Source of the DNA: Bacteroidota bacterium
GTDB taxonomy: Bacteria > Bacteroidota > Bacteroidia > Flavobacteriales > Flavobacteriaceae
DNA: 11,849 nucleotides
Direction of reading: 5' to 3'
NCBI GenBank assembly: GCA_015767395.1
Contig: JADWMI010000014.1
Span: forward strand, 4,537 to 16,385
Under the pieces are notes generated by a model. The model made no database searches. It worked only from the letters and a program-made list of their open reading frames with translations, and was not told the DNA's origin. The translations under genes were made by a program, and so were the position numbers. Each line of letters opens with the position of its first letter. Positions within the stretch are counted from its first letter, which is position 1. Below are positions 1-8,350 of this stretch, in pieces.

Positions 1-659
1 AACGCGAAGGAGCTGATGCCATAAGTGCCACTTTTTTTCCAAATCATTTTTCTTCGTTTGATGTGGCTTATAAATTCACAGGAAATTGGGATGATGATGT
101 TTTTGCTGTAAAATATAAATTCAATAAATGGAATTACGATTTTCAGTTTTTAGGCGGGAAATTTGAAGACAATATTACACTAGGAATAGGTTGGGCTGGA
201 AGTTTAGGTTTAATTGGTTTTAAAGGTGAAGCAACTTATTTTGATTCGTATAAAACTTCAAAAGAAAATAACGTAAGTACTTCAACCAGTTTAGATTATG
301 CTTTTACCAATGGATTTTATTTACTAGGAACCTATTTATTTAATTCAACCGGAACTAACGATTTATTAGATCCAAATTTACCTGTTTTCAACAATCCGAA
401 TGCCGCTTATTTAATGCCTGCAAAACACAATATGATGTTTCAGGGAAGTTACCCAATAAGTCCAATTTTCAACGCTTCATTGGGTGCAATTTATAGTTAT
501 GGAATTAATAATTTCACTATAATTCCTACATTAAATTACGGTTTGTACACCAATTTAGATTTCGATTTAATTGGTCAGTTTTTTTGGCAAGAATCACCAA
601 ATGAAAGTTTTTCAAATATTGGAAATGCTGTTTACTGGCGCTTGAAATACAGTTTTTAA
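1..659 (+). CDS. Outer-membrane beta-barrel protein, C-terminal fragment
   Basis: The reading frame is open from the left edge (first full codon at position 3) to a TAA at 657-659, so this is the last 218 residues of a protein that starts outside the window. The GTG at 63 is an internal Val codon and not a real start, because the frame continues upstream without a stop. The sequence is a succession of short amphipathic strands rich in Tyr, Phe, Gly and Asn, separated by polar turns. It ends in YWRLKYSF, with the aromatic C-terminal residue that the BAM machinery recognises in outer-membrane barrels. There are no hydrophobic helices. I infer a porin-like or uncharacterised barrel in the outer membrane; the substrate cannot be read from the sequence. 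The signal peptide and any N-terminal domain are missing. It converges with the helicase gene, with only 7 bp between the stop codons. Confidence 0.7.
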   Translation, partial: REGADAISATFFPNHFSSFDVAYKFTGNWDDDVFAVKYKFNKWNYDFQFLGGKFEDNITLGIGWAGSLGLIGFKGEATYFDSYKTSKENNVSTSTSLDYAFTNGFYLLGTYLFNSTGTNDLLDPNLPVFNNPNAAYLMPAKHNMMFQGSYPISPIFNASLGAIYSYGINNFTIIPTLNYGLYTNLDFDLIGQFFWQESPNESFSNIGNAVYWRLKYSF

Positions 660-666
660 AAATAAT

Positions 667-2220
667 CTATTCTTCTGGTGGTCTTCCATGAATTTTTTCG
701 AAATCTTCATCAAAATTATTCAATAAATAAAACCTTAGTTTCTGTCTGTAATCTTGATTAAGCCAATCGATAAAACTATTGGTACTTTTGCAAATACACC
801 TAATATATTGATTAATTCTATATTCAATATCATCACTCAACAAAGCTGATAAAGCCAATGCATCATAAACATCTTCACTGTTTTCAATACATATTTTAGC
901 GTGCTGTTCAATAGAACGTACCAATACTTTCTTTGAAGACTCTCCTCCTTGAATAGCAGTAACATATGATTCCTTGACATTAAAAAACACATCTTCTGAT
1001 TTCGAAAATTTAGCTCTAATCTCAAAAGGCATTTCATACCTAAAACTACTTTCTAAATCCTCATCATTTAATATGTTATCAATATAATAATTAGGTGATT
1101 TAAATATTTTTTGCCAATTTAAATTAGATCCCCACATACCAAATCTGTGAAAATTATTTCCTAAATCAATAATGTTAAAAGTTGTTTTATTTTTCAAAAT
1201 ACGTGAACCACGTCCAATCATTTGGTAATAAAGTGTTAAGGACCTTGTTGCTCTATTCAATACTATGGTGTCAACAGTTGGTTCATCAAAACCTGTGGTT
1301 AAAATACTTACCGAACTTAAAATTGCATTGGGTGTTTCTTTAAACCATTTTAGAATTTGTTCACGTTCACTTTTAGAGGCTGTATTGTCTAAATGTTCTA
1401 CTGGATATCCTGCAGCCTTAAAAGTGTGATATACATTAATTGAAGTGCTTATTCCATTATTGAAAATCAGTGTCTTTTTATTTTTTGAACGCTCTTCATA
1501 AGCTTCCACTAATTTATTCAACATATTTCCACTGGTATACAAATCATCAGAAGATTTCACTGTATAATCTCCATTTGCGCCCACCACTAATGAAGTTAGC
1601 CCAACATTGTAAGAATATGTAATTGGATTGGATAAAAAGTTGTTTTTTATTAATGTCTCTATTGTTTCTCCAACAATTAATTCTTCATAATTGTCAGTCA
1701 TAGGTAACTGAACATTAGAGCTTAAAGGTGTCGCTGTAACGCCTAAGAAAAACGATTTACTAAAGAATTTAAATATTTTTGTGAATGAATTGTAATGCGC
1801 TTCATCAATAATTACCAAACCAATATCGGAAATATCAAGTTTGTTATCATTTAACCGATTGTTCAAAGTTTCAACCATTGCAACATAGCAACTATAAACT
1901 TGATGATCATCTAAATTTGCTTTGCTATCAATAACTTTATTTACGACCCCAAATTCAGAAAGCATATTTGATGTTTGTTTACACAACTCAATTCTGTGTG
2001 TTAACACCAACACCTTTTTTTTATGATGCTTCAAATATTGACGGACTATTTCCGAGAAAATAACCGTTTTACCACCTCCCGTAGGTAATTGATATAACAA
2101 ATGGTAATCTTCAGGAGCTTCTTCAAACCTTTTAAAAATTTTACTAATAGCCTCTTTTTGATAACTATATAGATCTTTACCGGTTTTTCTATCTTCTATT
2201 TCAGTCTTGGATAAATGCAC
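667..2220 (-). CDS. DEAD/DEAH-box superfamily 2 helicase (SSL2/COG1061-like)
   Basis: This is a probable ATP-dependent nucleic-acid helicase or translocase of 517 residues. All core motifs are visible in order: Q-motif-like YQ at 20-21, Walker A LPTGGGKT at 45-52, motif Ia-like LTHRIEL, Walker B DEAH at 139-142, motif III TAT at 162-164, TTGFDEP at 308-314 and motif VI QMIGRGSR at 333-340. The motor therefore looks intact. Residues from about 350 to 517 form a C-terminal region that I do not recognise; no nuclease, zinc-ribbon or methylase motif is evident. The start is GTG at 2220: an in-frame TGA lies two codons upstream and there is no early ATG, so GTG is essentially forced. It has no partner gene of a known defence or restriction system beside it. 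The role (DNA repair, RNA metabolism or other) is not established. The family assignment is firm, the biological role is not. Confidence 0.88.
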   Translation of the reverse strand: MHLSKTEIEDRKTGKDLYSYQKEAISKIFKRFEEAPEDYHLLYQLPTGGGKTVIFSEIVRQYLKHHKKKVLVLTHRIELCKQTSNMLSEFGVVNKVIDSKANLDDHQVYSCYVAMVETLNNRLNDNKLDISDIGLVIIDEAHYNSFTKIFKFFSKSFFLGVTATPLSSNVQLPMTDNYEELIVGETIETLIKNNFLSNPITYSYNVGLTSLVVGANGDYTVKSSDDLYTSGNMLNKLVEAYEERSKNKKTLIFNNGISTSINVYHTFKAAGYPVEHLDNTASKSEREQILKWFKETPNAILSSVSILTTGFDEPTVDTIVLNRATRSLTLYYQMIGRGSRILKNKTTFNIIDLGNNFHRFGMWGSNLNWQKIFKSPNYYIDNILNDEDLESSFRYEMPFEIRAKFSKSEDVFFNVKESYVTAIQGGESSKKVLVRSIEQHAKICIENSEDVYDALALSALLSDDIEYRINQYIRCICKSTNSFIDWLNQDYRQKLRFYLLNNFDEDFEKIHGRPPEE

Positions 2221-2341
2221 ATTTCAATTTTAAAAACTTGTAAAAATACAGTCTTAAAAGGGTAATTGCACTATTTTCCTTGAAAAAAATATAAAAAATT
2301 TATTTTCAACTTAAAATATTGGTTCTAAATCAAGGCCTTTT

Positions 2342-3259
2342 TTACTTTTTAAAGCGAGAATATAGCGTTAATTTTTTCTTTGAATTAATAAAATAAACAC
2401 CTGTTAATAATACCACTGCAGCAACTATGGACTGAGTGGTAATTTGCTCATTTAAAATATACCATCCTAGCAGCATGGCTATGATAGGATTAACATAAGT
2501 TGATGTTGCTACTTTTTCTGGAGAAACGACACGTAATAGATAATTAAACGAAGTAAAAGCAACAATACTTCCAAATAAAATAAGCAAAATCATTGATATT
2601 TGCACTGGCTGACTCCATTCCGTAGGATATGTCCACGTTTCACCAAAAATTAAACTAGCAATTAACAACATACTCCCTCCCGTTATCATTTGATAACCAG
2701 TATTGATAAAAAAGTTTGAAGGAAAATCTGCTTTTGCAACAAACAAACTACCATAAGCCCAACTTAACATACAAGCAAAAATCATGACCATGCCAAGTGC
2801 AGTTCCCTCTTGACCAATCAATTCTTTTTGACTTACCAATAAATAAATTCCTACAATACCTAAAAGTACACCAATCATTGACATTGGTTGAATTTTTTTA
2901 CCTTCTAAAAACCGCATCATTATTAGAATTACCAATGGTTGAGCAGAAATTTCGAGCGCAGCAAAACCACTATCTACATATTTCAATGCCCAAACCACAC
3001 CTCCATTTCCAAAGGTTAAAAATAAAAACCCAACAACTGTACAGTTTTTTAATTGGCTCTTGGTAATTGATATATTAAGTCCTATCATTTTTGCAATAAT
3101 AAAAATCAAAACACCAGCCACCAAAAACCTTATTGAGGCTAACATTAGTGGTGGTAATTCTGTTACTGCGATTTTATTTAACAAATAGGTAGACCCCCAA
3201 ATAACATATATAGAAAAAAAGGCTAAAATAATTAGTACAATGTTGTTTGGTTTACTCAT
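2342..3259 (-). CDS. EamA/DMT-superfamily transporter (drug/metabolite exporter)
   Basis: This is an inner-membrane protein of 305 residues with about ten hydrophobic segments arranged as two tandem EamA repeats, roughly residues 10-140 and 155-292. The first helix carries YVIWGSTYL, typical of the family. The second repeat has the usual SPEKVATSTYVNPIIAMLLG stretch followed by LNEQIT. The C-terminus is Lys-rich, as expected for the cytoplasmic side. Members of this superfamily export amino acids, metabolites or drugs, but the substrate cannot be predicted from the sequence. The ATG at 3259 is the first start after an in-frame TAA four codons upstream, so the N-terminus is well defined. It lies 51 bp downstream of the S9 peptidase gene on the same strand, so co-transcription is possible, although an inverted repeat in the gap may mark its own promoter. 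The gap to the next gene downstream (121 bp) holds only A/T-rich sequence. Confidence 0.92.
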   Translation of the reverse strand: MSKPNNIVLIILAFFSIYVIWGSTYLLNKIAVTELPPLMLASIRFLVAGVLIFIIAKMIGLNISITKSQLKNCTVVGFLFLTFGNGGVVWALKYVDSGFAALEISAQPLVILIMMRFLEGKKIQPMSMIGVLLGIVGIYLLVSQKELIGQEGTALGMVMIFACMLSWAYGSLFVAKADFPSNFFINTGYQMITGGSMLLIASLIFGETWTYPTEWSQPVQISMILLILFGSIVAFTSFNYLLRVVSPEKVATSTYVNPIIAMLLGWYILNEQITTQSIVAAVVLLTGVYFINSKKKLTLYSRFKK

Positions 3260-3261
3260 AT

Positions 3262-3310
3262 AAGTTTACACTATTTATTAATAAAAATAATAATTTGTAA
3301 ATGTAAACTT
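3262..3310. repeat. Perfect 9-bp inverted repeat in the eamA-peptidase gap
   Basis: AAGTTTACA at 3262-3270 and its exact reverse complement TGTAAACTT at 3302-3310 face each other across a 31-bp, almost pure A/T spacer. The pair fills nearly the whole 51-bp gap, with one arm next to the eamA start codon and the other touching the peptidase stop codon. On the minus strand the right arm is followed by a second TTTACA. The long loop makes a terminator unlikely; a paired operator around the eamA promoter is the more attractive reading but is inference only. Confidence 0.45.
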
Positions 3311-6124
3311 TTAATTTTGAGTTCCAGATCCCGGCATTAACTCCAACCCTTGATTGATCCCTTTTTCAATTGCTGGCACCCCTCGATCCATCCAAACAGG
3401 TTTATCAGAACCTTTTAAATAGTAATCGAAGAATTGAGACATTCTTAAATTAAAATCTTTTCGATTTTGATATTTTAATGGCCAATGTGGCTCCCCATTA
3501 TAATTTAAAAACCAAGATGGTTTCCCCAACCTTCTCAGCGCAGTAAAAAATTCAATCCCCTGATACCAAGGCACATGTCCATCAGCATCATTGTGCATAA
3601 CCAATAAAGGTGTGTTAATTTTATCGATATTAAAAATAGGTGAATTTTCAATATATCTTGACGGGTATTCCCAAGGCGTTCCTCCTATTCTACTTTGGGT
3701 ATGTTCGTATTGAAACTGACGGCTTAGACCTGAAGCCCAACGAATTCCACCAAAGGCACTAATCATATTTGGAACTGGCGCACCTGATTCGGCTGCCTTA
3801 AAAATATCAGTTCTCGTAACTAAATAAGCAATTTGATAAGCGCCCCAACTATGGCCCTGAACACCTATGTTCTCCTTGTCAATAAATCCTTTTTCTATCA
3901 ATGATGTGACTCCTGGAATAACACAATTATAAGCACTTTCTCCTGGGTAACCAATGCGGTAATGCACATCTGGATTAAAGATTACATAGCCTCTACTGGT
4001 ATAATAACTGTAATTTATAGAAGAACGACCGTAAGCTGGTGTTCTGTGACTAAACAACCTATCTGAACTTTTTTCATAAAAATTGACTAATAATGGATAT
4101 TTTTTAGATGGATCAAAATTTTCTGGCTTGATAAGCATTCCTGTTAATTCAACACCATCCAAAGAGGTCCAATTAATCAATTCATTTGTTCCCCAATTAT
4201 ACGCAATCTGTTGAGGGTTCGCATTGCTAATAACAGTTTGTTTTTTAAAACTTAAATTCGAATATCTGATATTAGGGAATTCTGTAAATGATTCCCGAGT
4301 AAAAATAACATTGTCGCTATCTTTTGCTTTAATGGGTCTTGAATATTTGAAAGGGCCTTCCAACAATTGTTTTCCTTGTGAATTTTTAAAATTAAATTGG
4401 TAATATCCAGCATGCATATTGTTTTCATTAAAAGTAGCAAACAAGTTGTTTTTATCTGTTGCTATAAATTCCTCGTCTGCATCAAGTTTTACATATCTAT
4501 AAACAATTTTATTTTCACGTCCATTTGTTAATTTTTTTCCAGTACCCGTTTCAGGATTAAACGCCCAAATATCGTATCGATCGTAAATTAAAATAGCCAT
4601 ATCATTTTTAGTCCAGCCAGCAGCACCATATGCTCTCGGATAATTTGGATAATCGTTTAATTCATTATAAAACACTTTTCCTTGTGTAAAATTGGTTAAT
4701 TTTTTTGAAGTTATTGAATAGGTAAACCAAGTACTGTCTATAGAATTATATCCATAAGCATATTTAGCCTCTGGACTCAATCTAACCCTACCTATAATAT
4801 GATTCAAAATAGTATTGGTTTCGCCTGTTTCGGTATTTACGATCGCATAATCTCTTGCCGTTTGACCTGTCCACATACTTTCTAAATCGTATGGTAATGA
4901 CGTATTAACAAGGGTATAAGCTGCATTCCCTTTATTCCCTATCTCTGCTTGAGGAAAATTAGTTGTTGCCAATTGCACTAATTTGTTGTTGTTTAAATGA
5001 ATAACTGTTTCATAAGATTTTTTTAAATTGTTTTTTACTTGCATTTCTTGAACAGTATACAATTTAGGCTCATCATAAGTCCAAACTTCAACATTTACAA
5101 TTTCTTCCTCTAATAATGTAGTGTCTTTTAAAATTGGTGGTTTGGCCAATCCAAAATACATTTTCGATTCATCTTTTGAAAAAGTTATTTTACCGTCAGC
5201 TGAGACCAAATAATCTTTAGGAGTTAAAAGATTGTCCAATTGTTTTTTAGCCTGTTTTTTTCCATCAGACCAAACGTACAATTCATAAGGTCTTACTTGA
5301 ATTTTTGTTGTGTCTTTATCAACTATAAAAGCCAGGTTTTTTCCTGAATCACTAAAGCTTAATTGCGCATATTTCGCTTTTTCACTTTTATAAATATAAT
5401 TTGTCGTATTCATTTCTAAATCAACTATATAAACCCCTTCATTTAAAGTAGAATCTATTCCTGAAGTAATGTATGCCAATCGCTTTCCTTCTTTTGAAAA
5501 AGTATAATCTTTAACATACTTAATGGTATCTTGAATTCCCGTATTTATGTTTCTAATAACTAAATGATAGCCATTGTCTTTCCCTACCTTTCTTATTTTT
5601 TTAGTTGATTTCGACTGAAGACTATCTGCTTCTTTTCCTTCACTTTTTTGCTTCTTATCAGTCTTCGTTTCTTCCAACATATATGCTATATAGCCTTCCC
5701 ATTTTTCGGGAATTTTATAAGATTTTACATTGGCTATCTTAACCAGTGTTTTTTTATTTATATTGTAAATACCAAGGGAATCTGTTGGAAGCTTATCCTT
5801 TTTTATTTTTTTTCGTTTAAGCGCTCTAATATCTTTTTTTAAAGGTTTAATAGTGAATATTGCATAATTAGATTTAAAAGTAAACGTACCTTTTTCACTA
5901 CGCGGATATTCAAAGATTGAATTGGCCTTGGTGTCTTTAATTTTTAAATACTGATCTTGTTCCCCTTTTTCTAAGGAATACAGTATATAATTTCCATCTG
6001 AAGAAATAGCTTTGTTTTCAATCGTGTTCCAAATTTCGAAATCTTGAAGTTCCAGAACCTTTTTTTGAGAAAAAGTAGTTGTTATTGTCAATAAAATGAA
6101 TAGAAACGTGATTTTGGTTTTCAT
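3311..6124 (-). CDS. Secreted S9-family (prolyl oligopeptidase) serine peptidase
   Basis: This 937-residue protein starts with a Sec signal peptide (Lys-rich start, hydrophobic core, likely cut near Ser-Gln at 19-20), so it acts in the periplasm or cell envelope. Residues from about 30 to 650 have the repeated beta-strand character of the S9 propeller domain. The C-terminal alpha/beta-hydrolase domain (about 660-900) carries the catalytic triad: nucleophile Ser759 in GHSWG, Asp848 in HNDADGH and His880 in GEPHW. All three have the family's order and spacing, so the enzyme should be active. S9 enzymes cleave short peptides, often after Pro or with dipeptidyl specificity; which applies here cannot be told. 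Oddities are a long Lys-rich polar insertion around residues 154-181 and a polar tail after the last helix. At 937 residues it is longer than DPP4-type enzymes (about 700-770). It is transcribed away from the barrel gene at 6412. Confidence 0.9.
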   Translation of the reverse strand: MKTKITFLFILLTITTTFSQKKVLELQDFEIWNTIENKAISSDGNYILYSLEKGEQDQYLKIKDTKANSIFEYPRSEKGTFTFKSNYAIFTIKPLKKDIRALKRKKIKKDKLPTDSLGIYNINKKTLVKIANVKSYKIPEKWEGYIAYMLEETKTDKKQKSEGKEADSLQSKSTKKIRKVGKDNGYHLVIRNINTGIQDTIKYVKDYTFSKEGKRLAYITSGIDSTLNEGVYIVDLEMNTTNYIYKSEKAKYAQLSFSDSGKNLAFIVDKDTTKIQVRPYELYVWSDGKKQAKKQLDNLLTPKDYLVSADGKITFSKDESKMYFGLAKPPILKDTTLLEEEIVNVEVWTYDEPKLYTVQEMQVKNNLKKSYETVIHLNNNKLVQLATTNFPQAEIGNKGNAAYTLVNTSLPYDLESMWTGQTARDYAIVNTETGETNTILNHIIGRVRLSPEAKYAYGYNSIDSTWFTYSITSKKLTNFTQGKVFYNELNDYPNYPRAYGAAGWTKNDMAILIYDRYDIWAFNPETGTGKKLTNGRENKIVYRYVKLDADEEFIATDKNNLFATFNENNMHAGYYQFNFKNSQGKQLLEGPFKYSRPIKAKDSDNVIFTRESFTEFPNIRYSNLSFKKQTVISNANPQQIAYNWGTNELINWTSLDGVELTGMLIKPENFDPSKKYPLLVNFYEKSSDRLFSHRTPAYGRSSINYSYYTSRGYVIFNPDVHYRIGYPGESAYNCVIPGVTSLIEKGFIDKENIGVQGHSWGAYQIAYLVTRTDIFKAAESGAPVPNMISAFGGIRWASGLSRQFQYEHTQSRIGGTPWEYPSRYIENSPIFNIDKINTPLLVMHNDADGHVPWYQGIEFFTALRRLGKPSWFLNYNGEPHWPLKYQNRKDFNLRMSQFFDYYLKGSDKPVWMDRGVPAIEKGINQGLELMPGSGTQN

Positions 6125-6150
6125 GATAGGAAGTTTTATTTAATAAAATA

Positions 6151-6179
6151 TAAATATAACCAATAGGAACATTTTTCAA
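6151..6179 (-). promoter_or_regulatory. Candidate Bacteroidota-type promoter for the S9 peptidase gene
   Basis: On the minus strand, TATATTTA (6151-6158) matches seven of eight positions of the Bacteroidota -7 element TAnnTTTG. A TTG lies at 6177-6179, separated by 18 nt, a plausible distance for the -33 element. The same bases can also be read as TTGAAA, 17 nt, TATTTA, a weak sigma-70-like pair. It would give a leader of roughly 20 nt before the ATG at 6124. In such A/T-rich DNA a chance match is quite possible. Confidence 0.35.
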
Positions 6180-6204
6180 CTTATTATATTAAAATAATTG
6201 AAAG

Positions 6205-6229
6205 CTTCTTTTTCAAAAATTAAAAGAAG
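6205..6229. repeat. Small 8-bp inverted repeat in the divergent intergenic region
   Basis: CTTCTTTT at 6205-6212 and AAAAGAAG at 6222-6229 are exact reverse complements with a 9-nt loop. The element lies about 25 bp upstream of the candidate peptidase promoter, inside the 287-bp gap between the divergent peptidase and barrel genes. It has no flanking U-run arrangement that would make it a good terminator. It could be a regulator site or chance. Nothing else of note was seen in 6125-6411; no good TAnnTTTG promoter was found for the gene at 6412. Confidence 0.3.
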
Positions 6230-6411
6230 TGGAATACTTAAATTCCTTTCTATCCATATATTTTTATGTTAATTTTTTTTAATCCCCAGCGTGTTCAGCT
6301 TATTCAAAAGAAATCATCATGTTAACTTAAATGGTATTAATAATATGATATTTTATAAAAAAACATGTAATATTCTTTAAATTTTAGTTTATTTGTAGCA
6401 TAAATTATTTT

Positions 6412-7317
6412 ATGAAATACTACTTGTTATTACTGCTAGGTTTTACATTTATGAATGTAAATGCTCAAAACTCCATTGACATTGTAAAATTATCCTATTC
6501 AAATACACCTTTAAATAAATTTGAAAACAGTCAAGAAAAAACAAATGTCGCCCAATATGCCATGGAACTTAATTTCCCTGTAGTATTAAATGAAAAACAC
6601 ACTTTGCTTACGGGGGTTTTTGGAAATAGAACCCGTCTGAAATTTGATGATAATATTTCTGATTATTTAAATGTGAATACCATTGGTTTAAAGCTAGGAT
6701 TAAATAGTATTTATTCAGATAAATGGTCAGGAACCTATATTTTATTACCAAAGTTATCCTCCGATTTAGCCAATGTTTCTGGAGAGGATTTTCAAATAGG
6801 TATTGTTGGTCTGGCTAATTATAAAAAAAGAGAGAACCTGAAATATAAATTTGGGTTTTATTTTAATACAGAAACTTATGGTTCTTCATTTGTTCCTTTA
6901 TTCGGCTTGTATTATTTGAGTCCAAATAATAAATTGGAAACAAATTTAACCCTTCCAATATTGGCCGATGTGAATTATATGTTATCAAAAATTATTTCTG
7001 TTGGAATGAATTTTGACGGTCTTGGATCTAGCTATAATTTGAATGATGTAATTTACACGCCAACCGGAGAGTATCTTTCAATTAAGTCGAATGAATTGTT
7101 TGGATATTTTAGATTTAAAATTGGTGAGTCGTTTAATGTAAAAACGAAAATAGGTTATTCGTTTTATAGAACTACAGAAATATATAGTGATGATGATCTT
7201 ATAAGCCTTGCTATTGCATCAATAAATTTCGGAGACGATAGAGCTCCTTTGAATGACAATTTTAAAGATGGACCTATTTTTAAGCTTGAACTTTTATACA
7301 CCTTACATTTTAAATAA
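6412..7317 (+). CDS. Outer-membrane beta-barrel protein, probably DUF6268 family
   Basis: This is a 301-residue protein with a clear signal peptide (MKYYLLLLLG core, likely cut after NVNA at about residue 18). The rest consists of alternating amphipathic strands rich in Tyr, Phe, Gly, Leu and Asn with polar turns, and no helix-forming hydrophobic stretch, as expected of an outer-membrane barrel. Phrases such as LLTGVFGNRTRLKF, LFGLYYLSPNNKLE and LTLPILADVNYMLSK recall the Bacteroidota DUF6268 barrels; that family assignment is from memory and less certain than the barrel call. No function is known for the family. The final residues LLYTLHFK place Phe next to last rather than last. The ATG at 6412 directly precedes the signal peptide, so the start is convincing. 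An 82-bp A/T-rich gap without a terminator separates it from the next gene, so the two could share a transcript. Confidence 0.7.
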   Translation: MKYYLLLLLGFTFMNVNAQNSIDIVKLSYSNTPLNKFENSQEKTNVAQYAMELNFPVVLNEKHTLLTGVFGNRTRLKFDDNISDYLNVNTIGLKLGLNSIYSDKWSGTYILLPKLSSDLANVSGEDFQIGIVGLANYKKRENLKYKFGFYFNTETYGSSFVPLFGLYYLSPNNKLETNLTLPILADVNYMLSKIISVGMNFDGLGSSYNLNDVIYTPTGEYLSIKSNELFGYFRFKIGESFNVKTKIGYSFYRTTEIYSDDDLISLAIASINFGDDRAPLNDNFKDGPIFKLELLYTLHFK

Positions 7318-7399
7318 AATTCATTTTATTATTAAATAAATTTAAGTCCATCTTTACAATAATATCACTATTTTAGTTTGATAATTTAAACAAATTAAA

Positions 7400-8329
7400 A
7401 TGAATATTATTAAAGTCGCCTCCTTACTTATTGTAACACTTTTAATTGTCCCAGTTATCAGTTATTTTTTTGGTACTCCTTTGGGTGAAATGGAAAGGTT
7501 AGCGCTAAAAAGTGTTATGTATGTGGCTTTTGGTGTTATCGCATATTGTTTTATTATAGGAGAACTTACCGATAATAAAAGTCAGGTAGATAAGCTGTGG
7601 AGCCTTATTCCAATTGTTTATGTTTGGATGATTGCCGACTTTGGTAATTATTCACCTCGTTTAATTTTAATGACTGTTTTAGTCGCTATTTGGGGAATTA
7701 GACTTACTTATAACTTTTCAAGAACAGGCGCTTTTTCAATCAAATTTTGGGAAGGTGAAGAAGATTATCGTTGGCAAGTGTTAAGAGAAAAACCAGAATT
7801 TCAAGCGAGATGGAAATGGACACTCTTTAATCTGTTTTTTATCTCAGGATATCAAAACATTTTAATTTTGTTATTTTCATTACCAGCCTTGGTCGTTTTG
7901 CAATTTAACAATACGCCACTAGGTTTGTTAGATTATATTGCGGCTGCATTGATGTTGTTTTTTATTGTATATGAAACCATCGCTGATGAGCAACATTATA
8001 AATTTCAAAGTAAAAAACATGCTTTGATAAAAGCACAGGAAACTTTAACTGGAGATTATAAAAAAGGATTTTTAGACAAAGGTTTGTGGGCTTATTCTCG
8101 CCACCCTAATTATTGGGCTGAGCAAAGTATATGGGTTGCTTTTTACTTATTTAGTGTCGCTGCTTCCGGACAATGGATCAATTGGAGTATTGCTGGTTGC
8201 CTATTACTATTGGTCTTATTTCAAGGAAGTTCTGATTTTAGTGAAGAAATTAGCGCTGGAAAATATCCAGATTATAAAGATTACCAGAAAAGAGTCTCAC
8301 GATTTATTCCTTTGAAAACAAAGAAATAG
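7400..8329 (+). CDS. DUF1295-family integral membrane protein (steroid 5-alpha-reductase-like)
   Basis: This 309-residue inner-membrane protein has about seven or eight hydrophobic segments (for example near residues 5-23, 35-55, 66-104, 139-167, 177-195 and 244-280). The family mark is SRHPNYWAEQ at 233-242 (Arg234, His235, Pro236, Asn237, Tyr238), the cofactor-side motif shared by DUF1295 proteins, steroid 5-alpha reductases and isoprenylcysteine methyltransferases. The motif is followed by two more membrane segments and a short charged tail with YPDYKDYQKR, also typical. The reaction is unknown for bacterial DUF1295 proteins; reduction or methylation of a lipid-like substrate is inference from the fold. 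The start at 7400 follows an A-rich leader (ACAAATTAAA), common in Bacteroidota, and no competing upstream ATG was seen. Transcription ends at the strong hairpin 22 nt past the stop codon. Confidence 0.85.
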   Translation: MNIIKVASLLIVTLLIVPVISYFFGTPLGEMERLALKSVMYVAFGVIAYCFIIGELTDNKSQVDKLWSLIPIVYVWMIADFGNYSPRLILMTVLVAIWGIRLTYNFSRTGAFSIKFWEGEEDYRWQVLREKPEFQARWKWTLFNLFFISGYQNILILLFSLPALVVLQFNNTPLGLLDYIAAALMLFFIVYETIADEQHYKFQSKKHALIKAQETLTGDYKKGFLDKGLWAYSRHPNYWAEQSIWVAFYLFSVAASGQWINWSIAGCLLLLVLFQGSSDFSEEISAGKYPDYKDYQKRVSRFIPLKTKK

Positions 8330-8350
8330 CATTTTGTATTTATAAAATCT

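Noticed and set aside
837..1037. Short open frame on the minus strand inside the helicase gene
   Set aside because: It lies wholly within the helicase in another frame, encodes a low-complexity product without a family look, and has no start context. It is a shadow of the real gene.
667..2220. Helicase as part of an antiphage or restriction system
   Set aside because: No nuclease, methyltransferase, ATPase partner or mobile-element gene lies beside it; the neighbours are a barrel protein and a transporter.
2280..2309. Imperfect A/T-only hairpin (TTGAAAA / TTTTCAA arms) downstream of the eamA stop
   Set aside because: Only 7 bp pair cleanly, with few G/C pairs and mismatches inside; too weak to call a terminator for eamA.
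2797..3066. Open frame on the plus strand opposite the EamA transporter gene
   Set aside because: The opposite strand has an unmistakable ten-helix transporter; this frame has no recognisable features.
4252..5842. Two small open frames (4252-4440 minus, 5648-5842 plus) inside the S9 peptidase gene
   Set aside because: Both overlap the continuous, motif-bearing peptidase frame and look like chance frames in A/T-rich DNA.
6380..6411. Promoter for the barrel gene at 6412 (TTTATTTG resembling TAnnTTTG)
   Set aside because: One key base differs and no TTG lies at a suitable distance upstream, so the match is no better than chance in this composition.
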